DNA of 64,000 bases from Auricularia sp. M13 (GCA_037042915.1 CM073195.1:124001-188000), one strand, 5' to 3'; positions 42,261 to 53,200 are shown, counted from the stretch's first letter. Notes: a model not told the origin generated them from the sequence alone. Numbers and translations: made by a program.

Positions 42261-43650
42261 CTCTATACTGTAGGCAGAACATGCAGGTGCAATCAAGGAA
42301 AATCGTAGCAGCACACCGCAATCCAGGACAGAAGTCAGAGGGTGTCAAAGTGGTGCAGGAGATCTGGAGAGGCTTGCGGAATAAGGATATGTGCCAAAAC
42401 GAGTGGGAAAAGCTGCAAAAGAAATCTAACAGGAGTGGCATATGGACGCAATTGACACAAAACGTAACAGTACGTACTGCTAGGGATCTGTAGTGGCTTC
42501 ACAACACCAATTCAAATGTACAATCATGGCCTGTGATAGCTGCCAATTACCTAGGCGCACGAGTGTGAGAAACCGTGATTCAGGGTTCAATCGCACCCCA
42601 GGAAGATTCTTTTGCGTTCCGGAATGCGATTTGATATTGGGAAAGAGGATAGATTGTGCGGAAGAGTGCTTGACACTGTGCGTCACAGCAGCCACCACCC
42701 ACACTGGGCTTCTCACAGTCCCAACGTCCGCGGTGGTCGGCCACACTGTTCGACATGTTCGACACTGCTTGTCACAGAAACCGCCACCCGCAATGTGTCA
42801 ACCACCACTGTGTCTCTCCTCTCCCTTAAAAACACCATTCAGGCCCCAGTCGTACCCCTGGCTGAGACAATCCCTATTTGGGTTCCAACTTGCTGTGCCA
42901 TCAACAATTTTCCCCCTTTGGGTGCTTGCAATCTTTCTGAAATCTTTCATTTTCCATTTTGGGACAGGCATTTTGCGCATGACGTGGATTCCTCAATCAC
43001 CATCCCTGATGTCTCACTCTTTCTGCTCTTGGATTCCAATTGCAAACAAACAACTCCCTTTATTCTCATTTCAGGATTTCTCCAGATTCACATCCTGCGA
43101 ACCACATGTCATTCTCGCGACTAAACTGAAATATGACCACGAGGTTTTCTTCAGTATCTCCCCATGCCATTTTCAACCACTAACCAATACAACCCCTCAA
43201 GAATCACACAAGGACCCCTTCATGCGTGACTTGAGCGAATTTCTTGCGAATCTTGTCATTTAGTCTTGAGGAACCCATGAGGATCCCACTGAGAAAACCT
43301 TGAGAAAACCTTGTCTATTTCAGTAAGTATTTACCACAGTATCTCACAAGGTTTACACAAGGTTTTCAGCAAACATTCCTCGAATAAAGTTGTACCTGTT
43401 GCTCAAGGATCGCACAAGGAAAAGCAAGACTGAAATTTCGAGAAATCCTGGAACACTATCTTGAATATGATCTACAAATTCTCACCAGGTTTTCACCAGG
43501 TTTTCAGCAAGAATTCCTCTTGCTATCCTGGACTGTTATCCAAACTTTTGGCTTGAGGATCACACCAGGATTACAGCATGTGATTCTTGAGCAATCCTGG
43601 TGCGTAGTGTCCGAATGACAGCGCAATATCCTCAAACAATTCTTGAGATA
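42261..43650. other. Inserted DNA of unknown type within the chromovirus
   Basis: A 256-codon plus-strand frame (42493-43263) has no recognisable domain and starts with GTG; I do not call it. 43280-43600 has repeated CACAAGGTTTTCAGCAA and CACCAGGTTTTCAGCAAGAA blocks. No terminal repeats found. Confidence 0.4.
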
Positions 43651-43659
43651 TCCTTGTCA

Positions 43660-44620
43660 TCGGGCCCAGTGTGTGTCGTTGAGGTTTGCTGCATCCACAA
43701 GTGACACAGGCCTGGACGTAGGTACGAATCGAGTCGCGCAGGTCGGGCCAATAGTACTCGCGAGCGACCATCTTGAGTGTCTTGTTCTGACCTAGATGGC
43801 TAGCGAGCAGGTGATCGTGCTTTTCGCGAAGGATACGAAGGCGACAATCGAGAGCGTTCGGTACATAGATCCTGCCCTTGAACAGCAAGAATCCATCGTC
43901 CAAGGCCGACCAGTTGATCGCGTCGTCGGTGCCGAGCTTTGAGCGAATGTCGAGAGCGAGTTCGTGCGAGTCGTATGAGGCGCGAATGTCATCACGAATG
44001 GACTGAGTATCCATGATCATGGCTGCGCGAAGGAAAGTCTCTTCAGCATACGTCGCGCAAAGGGAAGTGGTGAACTGTTCCAAAGTAAAAACGGGTCGGA
44101 AGTTCTGCGGGTTTGCGCTGGCATAGCCACCATCCCCCCTTTTGAGATAGACGTCGTGGCGGCGAGTGAGAGCATCGGGTTTGCCGCCGAGTCGACCAGG
44201 TCGAAAGCGAATGAGGAGGTTGAAGGTAGAAAGGTACTCGGACCAGCGAGCTTGCCGACGAGTGAGCATCTTCGTGGTAGAGAAATACTCGAGGTTCTTG
44301 TGATCCGTGACGACGTCTATTGGGGTTTCGGCCCCTTTGAGGTAGTGTCGCCATAGTTCAAACACCTCGAATATCGCGGTCGTGTGTGTCGTAGTTGAGC
44401 TTGGTGGGAGTGAGCGTGCACGAGTGGAAAGTGACGGGGTGAACAGAGCTGTCCGGGAGGACGTGCGAGAAGATCGCCACGATCGCGTAGTCGGAAGCGT
44501 CAGTCTCGACGACGCAAGGGAGAGCGGGATCAAAGTGGTGAAGGACGGGAGCGCAAGTGAACGCCTTCTTGAGCTCGTTGGACACAGCAAGGCATTGCGG
44601 AGTGAAGTTCCACGTGGCGA
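43660..44620 (-). pseudogene. Chromovirus RNase H and integrase zinc-finger part
   Basis: VVTDHKNLEYFSTTKMLTRR and QARWSEYLSTFNLLIRFRPG (RNase H end) are followed by KPDALTRRHDVY, a long linker, HDHLLASHLGQNKTLKMVAR and EYYWPDLRDSIRTYVQACVT with CGCSKPQRHTLGP (H-H-C-C finger). Homology stops after TLGP near 43660, where the insertion zone starts. Confidence 0.85.
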
Positions 44621-44624
44621 TCTT

Positions 44625-46235
44625 TCAAGTGAGACGAGTGAGCGGGACGACGATATTGGAGTAGTCGTAGATGAATCGTCGATAGAAGTTCGCGAAGCCG
44701 AGGAACGACTGGATGTCGCGAACGTTGCGAGGAACGGGCCACTCGAGGAGGGTGGCAATCTTCTTCGGGTCCATGCTGATGCCCTCGGGGCTGATGATGT
44801 ACCCGAGGTACTCGATGGTGTCAGCATGGAACTCGCACTTCTCGGGCTTACAGAAGAGGTCATTCTCCCGTAGCCGTCGAAGGACCTCTCGAACGTGTTC
44901 CTCATGCTTCGAGGGATCGTCCGAGTAGATGAGGATGTCGTCGAGGTAGACGGTGACCGTGACGTCGAGGAGGTCAGAGAAGATGTTGTTCATGAAGCGC
45001 TGGAAAGCGGCTGGAGCGTTTGTGAGACCGAAAGGCATGACGAGATACTCGTAGGTGCCATAGCGCGTTCGAAAGGCAGTCTTCCACTCGTCGCCGGCCG
45101 CGATGCAAACATTGCTGTATCCGACACGAAGATTGAGCTTGGTGAACTTCTTGGCGGTGCGAAGGCGGTCGAGCGTAGACGAGATGAGCGGGAGCGGGTA
45201 CTTGTCCTTTTGAGTGATCTTGTTGAGCCCACAATAATCGATGCATAAGCAAAGAGAACCATCGACCTTCTTGACGTAGAGAACCCAGGGACGACGAAGA
45301 GCAGATGTGTCCTTTGCTGAGGTTATCCTGAATGTACTCCCGAAGTGCGAGTTGCTCGGGCTCGGAGAGTGAGTAAATCAGACCGGACGGGAGAGGCTTG
45401 CCTTCTTCCATGTCGATCTTGAGATCGTACGGTCGATGTTCAGGGAGTCGATTTGAGGCCTCCTTTGAGAAGACGTCGAGGTACTCGTGATAACACCTGG
45501 GGATGCCTTCGCCGGTTTCCGAGGCTGGGTTGGCAGACTCAGAGCAAGCGGGCACCGATGGATCTTGAATGTAGATGGCCGAGACCATTGAGATGCAAAG
45601 TCGACGAGAGGTGTCGAAGGCTGTGGCGCCAATGATCTTGATGTCGACGCGAGCAGCAGCCGCACGAAGGGCGGTTTTGTCCATCGGCGGTTCGGGAGGC
45701 AGAGTACGTGGCGCGAGAGGAGGTGACGATGGAGTCAGAGGATCCGAGTCGAGCGAGAACCCAGGGACGAAACCCGAGGGATCCGAGGGCGAGACACGAG
45801 TGGGGAAAGAGATGCGGTGATGGAACCAGTCAATCCTAGGATTGTAGCGGGCCAACCAGCGGTATCCCAACACTGCAGAGCAAGTCGGATCTAGAGTGGT
45901 GAGGAGGAAGTTGATGATCATCGAAGTTCCGCAAGGGGAACGGACGGGGAGCGACACGTATTTGGAGGTAACACCGCGATAGGAGCCGTCGAAGAGCCGG
46001 AGGCAGAGCGGTTGATCGAGAGACTTTTGAGGGAGTCTAAGACTCTCGGCGAACTGAGTATTGAGGAACTAATCTTCGGAGCCGGAGTCGACGAGTGTGT
46101 GAAAGGATGGGACAGCGTCAGAGGAGAGGACGACGATGAGAGCGTCTTGATCAGTGAGCATGGCAGCGTTCAACCGAGTGTAAGGCATCTTGGGCTTGAT
46201 GCAGTTGGCCCTATATGCCCGTGGGGGACTGCCCG
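44625..46235 (-). pseudogene. Chromovirus protease and reverse transcriptase part
   Basis: Protease remnant HTLVDSGSED is followed by a stop, then [61 protein letters not shown] (YLDD catalytic motif) and [20 protein letters not shown]. Frameshifts near 45290 and a stop in the protease region show decay; the 44625-45038 piece is clean. Confidence 0.88.
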
Positions 46236-48208
46236 TTAGTTTTTCGCTTCCGCCGGGGCAGAAGCAGCGGCGCCTGAGGGAGCGGGAGCCGGCGTCGAGG
46301 AAGTCGCGGGTTGAGCCTTAGCGGCGCGACCCTTCGACTCGCGATTGTGAGCGGCCTTGCGGCACTCGGACGCAGTGTGACCGGCGTGGTCACAGTAGAG
46401 GCAGAGGTTGTTATCGAGGCGACGGCGTTGTTTGGCGTCGTTGAGCTTGCCGTTCGAGTTGAGGTTCTTCACGACGTCGTCCTTCGACTTGGTCGTGGTC
46501 TTCGAAGATGAGCAGGCCGAGGTCGAGGACTGACCCTTCAAGTTCGAGTGGTTGTTCGAGTTGCTGTCCTTGCTGTTGTTGCTGTTGTTGGAGCACGCCT
46601 TGGACTTGGTGTTCGATCGGGAGCCCGATTGTGGCGTGCGGTCGAGGTGGTCTTCTGCGCTTTGCGTGGTTCGTTCGCGTGCTCGAGAGCTTGCTCGTCC
46701 TTGTTGATCCAGTAGTTGGTGTCGATGCTGAGGGCGAGTGCTGCAAGCAGCTTCAGCTGAGACGGGCGTTGAGCTACCTGAGCAGCGAAGACAGATTTGA
46801 TGCGGCGAGGGAGGCCGCGATAGAATTGCGAGGCGAGAGCAGCGTCGTCCCAGCCGAGTAGTTTTGCGTATTCGTCGAACTGGAGCTTGTAGCGGGCGAC
46901 CTTGCCGTTGTCGGCCATTTGCAGTCGCCAAATCTTGACTTTGGCGTGTTCGTGTTCGTTCGTGACGCCAAAGGTGATCGTGAGTTCGTTCTTGAATTTG
47001 TTCCAGTCTTTGAGGAACTCGTAGCTGGGGGGCGGATTCGGGACAACAGGGACGTAGCCGCCCCACCATTCCTTCGCCCGACCCGAGAGATAGATCGCGG
47101 TGAAGGAATCTTCTCGCGGGACGTCTGGTACTTCTGAGGGTTAGCGAGGAAGTAGGTCTCACAGTCGATGAGGAATCCGCGAAGTTTGTTGGCGTTTTCG
47201 CCGTCGAACTTGTCGGGTTTGGCGGCGTCGATGCGAGAGCCGCTGCCGCGGTCGACAAAGTAGACACAAGGGATGTTGTTGTGTTGATCGTGGAATTGTC
47301 ATTTGCGATTGACGTCCGAGTCGTAGCCATCCGACCGGGGGTCGAAGGGAGGTCCCGGAGGACCTGGAGGATCGTCACCCACACCCTGCGCCCAATCCTT
47401 CTTAACCCAATTTCGGTGACACAAAAGAGGTGGAAAATCCTTTGGATGGATTTTCTACCTGTTTTCGATGCCTTTTCTCCGTTTTTGGTATTTTCCACTT
47501 CTTTTGTGCCACGGAAAATGAATTGATAAGGACTGGCTGCAGGGTGTGACCGCCACCACCGCCACCACCACCGCTGCCACCACCTCCGGGAGGAGGGTTC
47601 GGGGGGTGCGATCTGTGCGACGAGGGCGAGGGTGCACCTCGACAACCACCACCACCACCGTCGTCATCGTCACCGCCTCTGCCTCCACCGCCGCCACCTC
47701 CGCCGCCTCCTCCGCCACCTCCGCCGCCACGCCGAGGCATGTCAGGGGTGCCGGACGGGTAGAAGCCGCGGAACGACGAGGAGTGCTGCGAAAGACGAGG
47801 ACTCGAGCGAGAGCCGGTGTACGGGACGAGCGTGAGAGGGTGTCGCGAGTGAGACGAGGGATGTGAAGGCGGTCGCATCGTGTGACTTGAGGGAGGGTAG
47901 GAACCACTTGGATCCGCGCGTAGTGTGGACTGGGCCGGCGAGAAACGCGAGGTGCGAAGCGAGCTGGAGAGAGTATGTTGCGAGAGGATTTCGTCATCAT
48001 CGTTCGGCGGTTGCGAGTGCCGAGATGATCCAAAGCGGCTAGTGCCTGACATCGAGACTGATGGCGAAGGGGTAGCCGGCTGAGGAGGTTGTTGGTTGCA
48101 AAGACGAGCCTGACGACGAGCTTCGCGAAGGATAGCGTCGGGGGAGTCGAGTAGAGGATGAGGTTCTTCTTGGTTTCTTCTGAGATTCTGTCGAGTCCCA
48201 AAGGCCAT
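46236..48208 (-). pseudogene. Chromovirus gag
   Basis: N-terminal low-complexity region 48208 to 47549 with a long glycine run; a MITE (47380-47548); then the gag core in shifting frames (KVARYKLQFDEYAKLLGWDD, ASQFYRGLPRRIKSVFA at 46918-46760), asparagine/serine-rich linker and zinc knuckle CLYCDHAGHTASEC before the stop at 46236-46238. The multiple frame changes indicate loss of function. Confidence 0.82.
47380..47548. mobile_element. MITE in the chromovirus gag (169 bp)
   Basis: Imperfect inverted termini of about 60 bp starting CACACCCTGC, sharing CACAAAAG and GTGGAAAAT. Flanked by a possible 3-bp direct repeat ACC (47377-47379 and 47549-47551). Removing it would leave the glycine-rich gag frame continuous into GDDPPGPPGP. 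Confidence 0.72.
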
Positions 48209-48227
48209 ACAACTCGAGCGGAGCTCG

Positions 48228-48238
48228 AGTTACGAAAT
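48228..48238 (-). other. Primer-binding site of the chromovirus (self-priming type)
   Basis: On the minus strand ATTTCGTAACT, two bases after the 5' LTR. It is exactly complementary to AGTTACGAAAT at the predicted transcript start in the LTR. Confidence 0.75.
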
Positions 48239-48240
48239 AC

Positions 48241-48352
48241 TGTTAAGCCTGCTGTGCCTGGGGGTTTTGGTTGCAAGGATAGTCGAACGTCCGGGCGCAG
48301 AGAACACTCGAACAAACAACTAGAGCCTTCGGTGCGTTATTGAGCACACCGG
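48241..48352 (-). repeat. 5' LTR of the chromovirus, truncated to 112 bp
   Basis: Matches 37892-38003 with three differences and ends abruptly at CACACCGG, where the LTR of another element begins. Confidence 0.9.
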
Positions 48353-48636
48353 TGTTACGGCTCATTCGCTTTTTGCTCCTATCGCCGTTGGGTTTATCGG
48401 ACCTCCCTCGCGCCGACGTCATACGGACCGAGTCATCAGACCGAGACCTGCCGGCGCATGCGTGGCCCCGGCTTGCGGTCAGCGGTCCGGCTGGTTCCGG
48501 ACCCCCTTTATATACCGTGTGTTGTCCGCTCTTTGTACGCTAGATTCGAGCTGGTTTGCCCACCGCCGATACATCTCGTCCTTCTTCCTCCACCCGCAGA
48601 GCGTCCGTTCGGCGAGTATCCTCGGTCACCGTAACA
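48353..48636 (+). repeat. 5' LTR of gypsy element 2 (284 bp)
   Basis: Perfect 8-bp terminal inverted repeat TGTTACGG..CCGTAACA. TATATA box at 48509-48514. Predicted transcript start TAGATTCGAGCT at 48541, about 30 bases downstream. Confidence 0.88.
48509..48514 (+). promoter_or_regulatory. TATA box in the LTR of gypsy 2
   Basis: TATATA about 30 bases upstream of the sequence complementary to the primer site. Confidence 0.65.
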
Positions 48637-48638
48637 TA

Positions 48639-48650
48639 AGCTCGAATCTA
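48639..48650 (+). other. Primer-binding site of gypsy 2 (self-priming type)
   Basis: AGCTCGAATCTA starts two bases after the LTR and is exactly complementary to TAGATTCGAGCT at 48541-48552. Confidence 0.78.
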
Positions 48651-48813
48651 CCCCTCCCTTACCGACGCTCCGCGTATCCCCCGTTCCTTCTCCCACCTTC
48701 ACCCCGCGCCCTCGGTCAAGCTGTCGCACACCACCCCCAACGTCCAGGCCGATGGCGAAGAACTCACCTCCCATCTCCAGCGCCTTTCGCTTTCCCCCGA
48801 CACCATCGTCAAG

Positions 48814-49914
48814 ATGCCGATGACGACCGATGAGTTCGCTACCTCCATCAAAACATCGTTGGTCAACGCCATCAAATCGCTCGGACTCAAACCGGGCAAC
48901 CCACCCACCAAAAACTACGTCCAGGCCCCGGAGGATTACGATGGGACCCGCGCCAACTACGAGACCTTCCGTCGGACCCTGGAGCTCCACGTCAAAGGAA
49001 TCCCCGGCGACCGCAACAAGATCCTCGCTGCCCTCGGCTTCCTGACCAAAGGGGACGCCGATGCCTGGGCACAGAACTGGGGTCAGCTCCACGACCTGGA
49101 CTCGCCGGACCTCAAATGGAGCGACTTCCTTCGCGACCTCGACGAGAAGTTCCTCGACCCACGCATCGCTGAGCACGCCCGCGAAGCGATCTCCAAGCTT
49201 ACTCAAGGTCGAGGCGACGCCGACACCTTCTTCCTCAAGTTCGACGAGCTCCGCATCAAGGCCGGATTTACCAACCCGGAGTACCACGACATCGTTCTCG
49301 TCGACTACCTTAGGCGCAACCTCAAGCCGGCGCTTGTCCTCGCTGTGATGCAGTCACACGAAATCTTCCGGACCACCAGCCTCGCCACGATCAAAGGACT
49401 CTGCAAGGCCGAGGTTGCCACCGAGGACAAGCTCGTCAAGATGGAGGCCGACGCCGAGAAACCGCTCGGGTACTTTCAATTCCGCAAGTACGCCCTTGAG
49501 CAGGACCCGATCATCCGCCGCCACGGTGACCACGCCCCAGCCACCAACTCTACGCTGCGCCCGGCGGCCAAGCCCTTCGTTCATCACCACACCGAGAGGG
49601 TGACTCAACTGGTGATTGTACCTGCCGCGGCACCCGCTTCGGCGACCACCGCCCCCGCCACCACCGGTCCTGCGCACGACCTGGACCCCATGGACGTGGA
49701 CCGTCACCGCGCTCGGACCCTAGGACTCTGCTACCGCTGCAAGAAACCCGGCCATCTCGCTAGGGACTGCCAGGAGAGGAACTTCAAGGATGTCATCCAA
49801 GGCCTTTCCACTGAGGACCTGGAGGAAATTGCTCGGATGGTCGAAGGGAAATCCACGCTCCTGGAGGAACACGCCGAGGAGACTGAGGACAAGGATTTTT
49901 CTGCCCCGCAGTGA
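48814..49914 (+). CDS. Gypsy 2 gag protein (366 aa)
   Basis: An intact frame from ATG 48814 (MPMTTDEFATSIKTSL). The gag core contains YETFRRTLELHVKGIPGDRN, ADAWAQNWGQLHDLD, EKFLDPRIAEHAREAISKLT and TFFLKFDELRIKAGFTNPEY, as in chromovirus capsids. A linker is followed by PMDVDRHRARTLGLCYRCKK, a single CCHC zinc knuckle (CYRCKKPGHLARDC). The stop TGA is at 49912-49914 and overlaps the pol frame, which is shifted by -1. No internal damage is seen, so this element was young when interrupted downstream. Confidence 0.88.
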   Translation: MPMTTDEFATSIKTSLVNAIKSLGLKPGNPPTKNYVQAPEDYDGTRANYETFRRTLELHVKGIPGDRNKILAALGFLTKGDADAWAQNWGQLHDLDSPDLKWSDFLRDLDEKFLDPRIAEHAREAISKLTQGRGDADTFFLKFDELRIKAGFTNPEYHDIVLVDYLRRNLKPALVLAVMQSHEIFRTTSLATIKGLCKAEVATEDKLVKMEADAEKPLGYFQFRKYALEQDPIIRRHGDHAPATNSTLRPAAKPFVHHHTERVTQLVIVPAAAPASATTAPATTGPAHDLDPMDVDRHRARTLGLCYRCKKPGHLARDCQERNFKDVIQGLSTEDLEEIARMVEGKSTLLEEHAEETEDKDFSAPQ

Positions 49915-50436
49915 TTTCCGCGCGATCCCTGTGGGAAGACGACGGTGTGCCCTCCGTACCGAATACAGATGAACGTCTTGTCGATACGCACACCGAGCGT
50001 GAACACCTAAGACTCGCCGAGGTCCGACCCTCGGCCCTAAGGCAAATGAACGTACCTCTCACCCTCACCTCCCTCAACACCGGAGAACGGATCCCGGCCA
50101 AGGCTCTTTTGGATAGTGGATGCACGACCTCAAGTGTGGACCAGGCGTTTGTCAAGCGCCGGCAGCTTACAACCCAAGCCGCAGCCGTCGTTCGGACCGT
50201 CTACAACGCTGACGGCTCGGTCAACGGATTTATCAAGGAGTATGTCGAACTCCTTGTGGTCGTGCGTGACTCTCGTGGCCGCAAACACCGTGAACGACGC
50301 GACTTTCCGGTTGCCAACCTCGGTGGAAAACACGACCTCTTCCTAGGATACGACTGGTTGGTGGAGCACAACCCGGAAATCGACTGGCCGAAGGGGGCGC
50401 TCATGTTCACATGCTGCCCGCCCCGCTGTGGTATGC
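49911..50436 (+). pseudogene. Gypsy 2 pol start (protease), cut by a LINE
   Basis: The pol frame (-1 relative to gag) has the aspartic protease core KALLDSGCTTSSVDQAF (D-S-G), then FLGYDWLVEHNPEIDWPKGA. It is cut at 50436 by the (GA)n tail of a LINE; RT and integrase are not found after the LINE's other end at 52589. The frame is open upstream of the gag stop, allowing a -1 frameshift at the run of five T (49896-49900). Confidence 0.85.
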
Positions 50437-52589
50437 GAGAGAGAGAGAGAAATTCTTGAATTTTAGACAGCGTAAGCAGGCTACAAATACAGAGCCAAGA
50501 CGCTGTGGTCTGTACAAAGTACATTCCAATGGGTCAACATGGGGCAGGCAAGGGGGGTCGTAACAGGGGTGTAGAGGGATCTAGTGCAAACTGGTGTGGA
50601 TTCTGGGTGTAACAAAGTTGTGAGCGCAGTTTCATAGGGGTATAGGGGCATAGGGGCATAGAATAAATAAAAATATACAAACATACCATGACTTCATGCG
50701 CCTCATCAGCACATGAAGTGACCAGCTCGCCAATAAGCAAGCAGATGTTAGCAAGTAAGCAGCTGCATGTGGCCCTTTAGGGCCACTGTGGGTGTATCTC
50801 TTGAGACACTCAAGAAAAGTATCTTAGAGACTGATAGAGGGTAGAGGGCAGAGTCTGGATGGGTGGGGCTGTAGCCTACAGACAAAGGCGCACCGCAACA
50901 TGGTCAAAGCCATGTGGAGCCACGGCGCAGCTCATGGTCCTCCCAACCCATTGTATGAATGGTTAAGGGTCCTGCGGCGGTGGCTCACCAGTTTTGGTGA
51001 ACGCACCCGACGAGTGGATGAATTTGGCCAAGGCAGAGATGCCCTTGCGCGTACTGAGTAGCGCATGCGTCCCAAGCAAGTCAGGCTTGAAGGAGGCAAA
51101 GTGGTGATAGTGCTCGTCATGGCGCTCGCAATCTCTAAGGATGTGATCGCGTGTCTGCAAGTGGTGTCCACAAGGGCAAGTCACATCTTCAGTGGGAACG
51201 TGGCGCTGATAGTACTCGCCCATGAACGCATGTCCAAGGCGGCACTGCATGACCAGTCCATAAAGACGACGAGGCAGCTCACCAAAGTGAGGTGGAGGGC
51301 ACCTCTTGGGTGGTCCATATGCTGCCCTGGCATACAAACCCCGAGGAGGTGACTCTGCCCACTCCTCTATCCAAGTCTCCATGACACGCTCCTTGGCGCG
51401 TCTTTTGAGGTGGGACACAGTGGCCCATGAGGGACCTTGCATGCGAGCTGCCTCCTTGGCTAACTCATCTGCACGCTCATTGCCCCTTATGCCAATATGG
51501 CTGGGGACCCAAGAGATGGTCACCTCATGAGAAGCATCAGCAGCAAGGAAGTCACGAGCATGCTCGCAGAAAGAAATGGAAAACTGCTGGGCAGAAGCAG
51601 GACGCTCCTTGACAATGGCCTCAACAGCTGAAGAGTTGTCAGCAAAGAAGTGAAGGTGGGAGGCCGAGCCCATGGGCAAGTCCATGTAATGGGCAACATG
51701 GTCCATGGCAGCAGAGAGGGCATGCATCTCAGCATCATAGACCTCAGCCTGGGACCCCATAGGGATGCGAGCGCAAGACTGCTCCTGACCCTCCAGGTAG
51801 GTCACAAAAGCTGCACCAGTCCTGCGACCAGTTGGAGTGTCTAAAAGGGAACCATCAGTGTAGATCAGCAGGTTTGCAGAGCTGAGTTCCAGCATCTGCA
51901 CATGTCTGACATGGGACTCTGCAGCATCAGCTTTGCTCACACCCTTTCGCACAGGCCTGAGGTGGATGCGACCTGGAAAAGCTGCAAGCAGAGAAATGGC
52001 CCATGGGGCAATGTGGAAGGGCTCAATGCGCTCATTGCCAGGTGAGGTGAGCTTGGCAAGGTAGCGAAGAGAGGAGCGAGTTTGACCACGCTTGTGAACC
52101 ACTGGTGGCTTCTCCATTGGAGACTGGTGCCAGGCAGGGTGCAGGCGCTGCAAGACAGGACTGTGAGGCCCCAACTTGTGTAGGCGAGCAGCAGCAAGGT
52201 CATCGGCCTTGTCTAATACCAAATGTATAGGTGGAATAGCTGCCTCCAACTCCAGAGCATAAATGGGCGAAGTCTTGAAGACAGCACAGATCATGCGCAG
52301 ACACAAGTTCTGCACACGCATGAGCTTCTCAGCTTGCCATGCCCTTTGCATCCACCATACTGGTGAAGCATAGAGGAGAATGGGGAGAATGCAGGAGATG
52401 TACAGCCTGCGCATGTGTCCCTGGTGGAGACCACGCACAGTGTTGGCTAGCATGCGCAATCCCATGGCTGCCTTGCGCGCCTTGGCACAGGCCTTGTCCA
52501 CATGGGCGCGATAGGTCAACTTGGGGTCAAAGAAGATCCCCAGCCAGCGTACAACTGGGAGAGGACGCAGGCGAGCAACCTGGCCCTGA
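50437..52589 (-). mobile_element. LINE, 5'-truncated minus-strand copy
   Basis: Tail (GA)n at 50437-50450, a 3' untranslated region of about 500 bases, then an uninterrupted ORF from about 52589 to 50963: GQVARLRPLPVVRWLGIFFD (RT tail), RNase H (YTDGSLLDTP, FFADNSSAVEA, RGNERADELAKEAA) and CPCGHHLQTRDHILRDCERH. Highly similar to the 24.8-26.4 kb copy. Truncated at its 5' end at QGQVARL. No target duplication found; the right flank does not continue gypsy 2. Confidence 0.9.
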
Positions 52590-53200
52590 CACAGCCTGCA
52601 ATATGTCCTTTTCATGACATTTTCGTTGGCTGGAAAGGCTTTGAAACCCACATCAAAAAGAGAAATCTTCAGAGGGAAAATAAGCCGAGAAAAGTCCAAT
52701 TATTCCTGCCTTTTTCAGTTGCCATCTCAAGGGCGGAAAAGGAGACAAAGACGGCCTGAGAAAGCATTGAATGTAAGATTTTTCCGAGAATTTTTCGACC
52801 GCTTTTCGCCGCACGAACAAGCTTTGAAAATGCTATGTTTTCTAACTATTTCCCCCTCTTTCTCAGGAGGATTTCCGTGATCAGTGAATCAAATTTGATG
52901 AGCTTGAATCAAAGTGCGTCAGGATGATTCAAGTGAATCAATAATCAAGGCTGACCCGCAAGCCTCGTCTCCCCTTTGTCTTCATCTCCCCTTTGTCTTC
53001 ATCCTTCCGCCGCTCGCCCGCGCCGCGCCGGCCGCGCACAACAGCGCACAACACTACTCGTAGGCTCTGGCGGCCACCGGACTTGCTTTGTAGCGAGTCG
53101 CCGATTTGCAGAGAGTCGCCGGACTTGCGCGCGAGTCGCCGAGCGGAATCGCGCTGGGCGACTCGCTGGGCCCGCAGCGAGTCGCTCGAGAATGTTCATC
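52590..53200. other. No gene; clustered TGAATCA motifs and TCGCCGG repeats
   Basis: GTGAATCAA, TTGAATCAA, TGATTCAAGTGAATCA and related motifs cluster at 52880-52950. From 53090 GCGAGTCGCCG repeats begin. No supported coding region. Confidence 0.5.

Larger units (their letters stand above)
37892..48352 (-). mobile_element. Chromovirus-type Ty3/gypsy element, decayed
   Basis: Minus-strand element. The 3' LTR (37892-38615) is complete with TGTTA..TAACA ends; the 5' LTR is cut to 112 bp (48241-48352). The internal order on the minus strand is gag (48208-46236), protease and RT (about 46200-44630), RNase H and integrase zinc finger (to about 43660), an insertion zone (about 43650-41060), integrase core remainder and chromodomain (41060-40138). 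An antisense gene lies between pol and the 3' LTR. The two LTR copies differ at 3 of 112 shared positions. A primer site complementary to the predicted transcript start places it with self-priming Tf1/sushi-like chromoviruses. Confidence 0.85.

Noticed and set aside
42493-43263. 256-codon plus-strand frame
   Set aside because: GTG start, no domain, inside insertion DNA; nearby overlapping frames look equally good.
46236-47645. One continuous 469-codon minus-strand gag protein
   Set aside because: The N-terminal half of this frame passes through MITE and out-of-frame gag; true gag residues switch between frames, so it is a decayed gene.
50430-52610. Target-site duplication around the 50.4-52.6 kb LINE
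   Set aside because: Flanks do not match, and the interrupted pol does not continue on the other side.
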